DNA from: Blautia wexlerae
GTDB taxonomy: Bacteria; Bacillota; Clostridia; Lachnospirales; Lachnospiraceae
Length of the DNA: 64,000 nucleotides
Direction: 5' to 3'
Assembly (NCBI RefSeq): GCF_013300825.1
Contig: NZ_JAAIMY010000013.1
Span: forward strand, 28,892 to 92,891
Position 1 is the stretch's first letter. The number at the start of each line of letters is the position of its first letter. Below, piece by piece: positions 63,984-64,000 of this stretch. Under the pieces are notes generated by a model that was given only the letters and a program-made list of their open reading frames with translations, did no database searches and was not told the origin of the DNA. A program made the position numbers and the translations under genes.

Positions 63984-64000
63984 CGGGTTTTCACGCTCCC
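63903..64000 (-). CDS. C-terminal end of an unidentified protein (possibly SSB-like)
   Basis: Only the last 32 codons are in the window. They end DGFVEVTEQMELPF and stop. The acidic, proline-phenylalanine tip resembles the C-terminal tip of single-stranded DNA-binding proteins, which are common in mobile elements, but this is too short to prove it. Confidence 0.4.
   Translation of the reverse strand, partial: ERENPATDSGNPSEKTMDGFVEVTEQMELPF

Larger units (their letters stand above)
61703..64000. mobile_element. End of a nested element with a large serine recombinase
   Basis: From the break in maff2 onwards the DNA changes to more GC-rich genes led by a large serine recombinase whose C-terminus faces the junction, as in Tn4451/Tn5397-like elements. 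The junction (61700-61704, CCCCA) contains a GG/CC dinucleotide suited to a short crossover core. The other end is outside the window. Confidence 0.75.

Overview
The window looks like low-to-mid GC Firmicute DNA, most likely a gut Clostridia/Lachnospiraceae-type genome. The support is the CD1107/CD1108/CD1112-type mobile-element proteins, the clostridial agr cassette and AGGAGG ribosome binding sites throughout. Every gene I accept lies on the minus strand, so transcription runs from high to low coordinates. I saw no rRNA, tRNA or CRISPR array. Product names rest on motifs read by eye, not on database searches.

1-29 kb: a complete-looking NRPS metallophore locus of the yersiniabactin/pyochelin type, closest in plan to the equibactin locus that Streptococcus equi carries on ICESe2. 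In transcription order it holds a type II thioesterase, a Sfp-type phosphopantetheinyl transferase, a salicyl-AMP ligase and a four-module assembly line. The assembly line is ArCP-Cy-A(E)-PCP-Cy-A-PCP, then a free-standing Cy, a separate hydrolase, A-PCP, and Cy-A-PCP with a degenerate TE-like tail. Two unrelated reductases, a methyltransferase, an AraC regulator, an ECF-type importer (S, T, fused A-A') and two ABC half-transporters of the YbtP/YbtQ type follow. All four A domains read as cysteine, so the inferred product is a salicyl cap followed by four cysteine-derived rings. The block at about 7.2-19.0 kb is visibly AT-richer than both flanks, and its right edge falls inside the large NRPS gene.

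29-32.4 kb: an agr-type quorum-sensing cassette (AgrB, a 52-residue AgrD too short for ordinary ORF calling, an HPK10 kinase and a LytTR regulator), preceded by a small XRE protein. It lies directly upstream of the NRPS genes on the same strand, so population density probably feeds into metallophore production.

32.6-61.7 kb: the conjugation module of an integrative conjugative element. It holds a truncated PIN gene, a YodL-domain protein, a giant methylase/helicase, a DUF5688 protein, a giant Cna-B surface protein, topoisomerase III, CD1107-type and DUF4315 proteins, a NlpC/P60-M23 hydrolase, a DUF3789 protein, VirB4, PrgI, a VirB6/TrbL-like protein and the end of a Maff2 gene. The metallophore and agr genes sit beside this module and are plausibly its cargo. 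Relaxase, coupling protein and ICE integrase are not in the window.

61.7-64 kb: one end of a second mobile element, with a large serine recombinase, that has split the maff2 gene. Its upstream region carries a phased array of GCAAC repeats.
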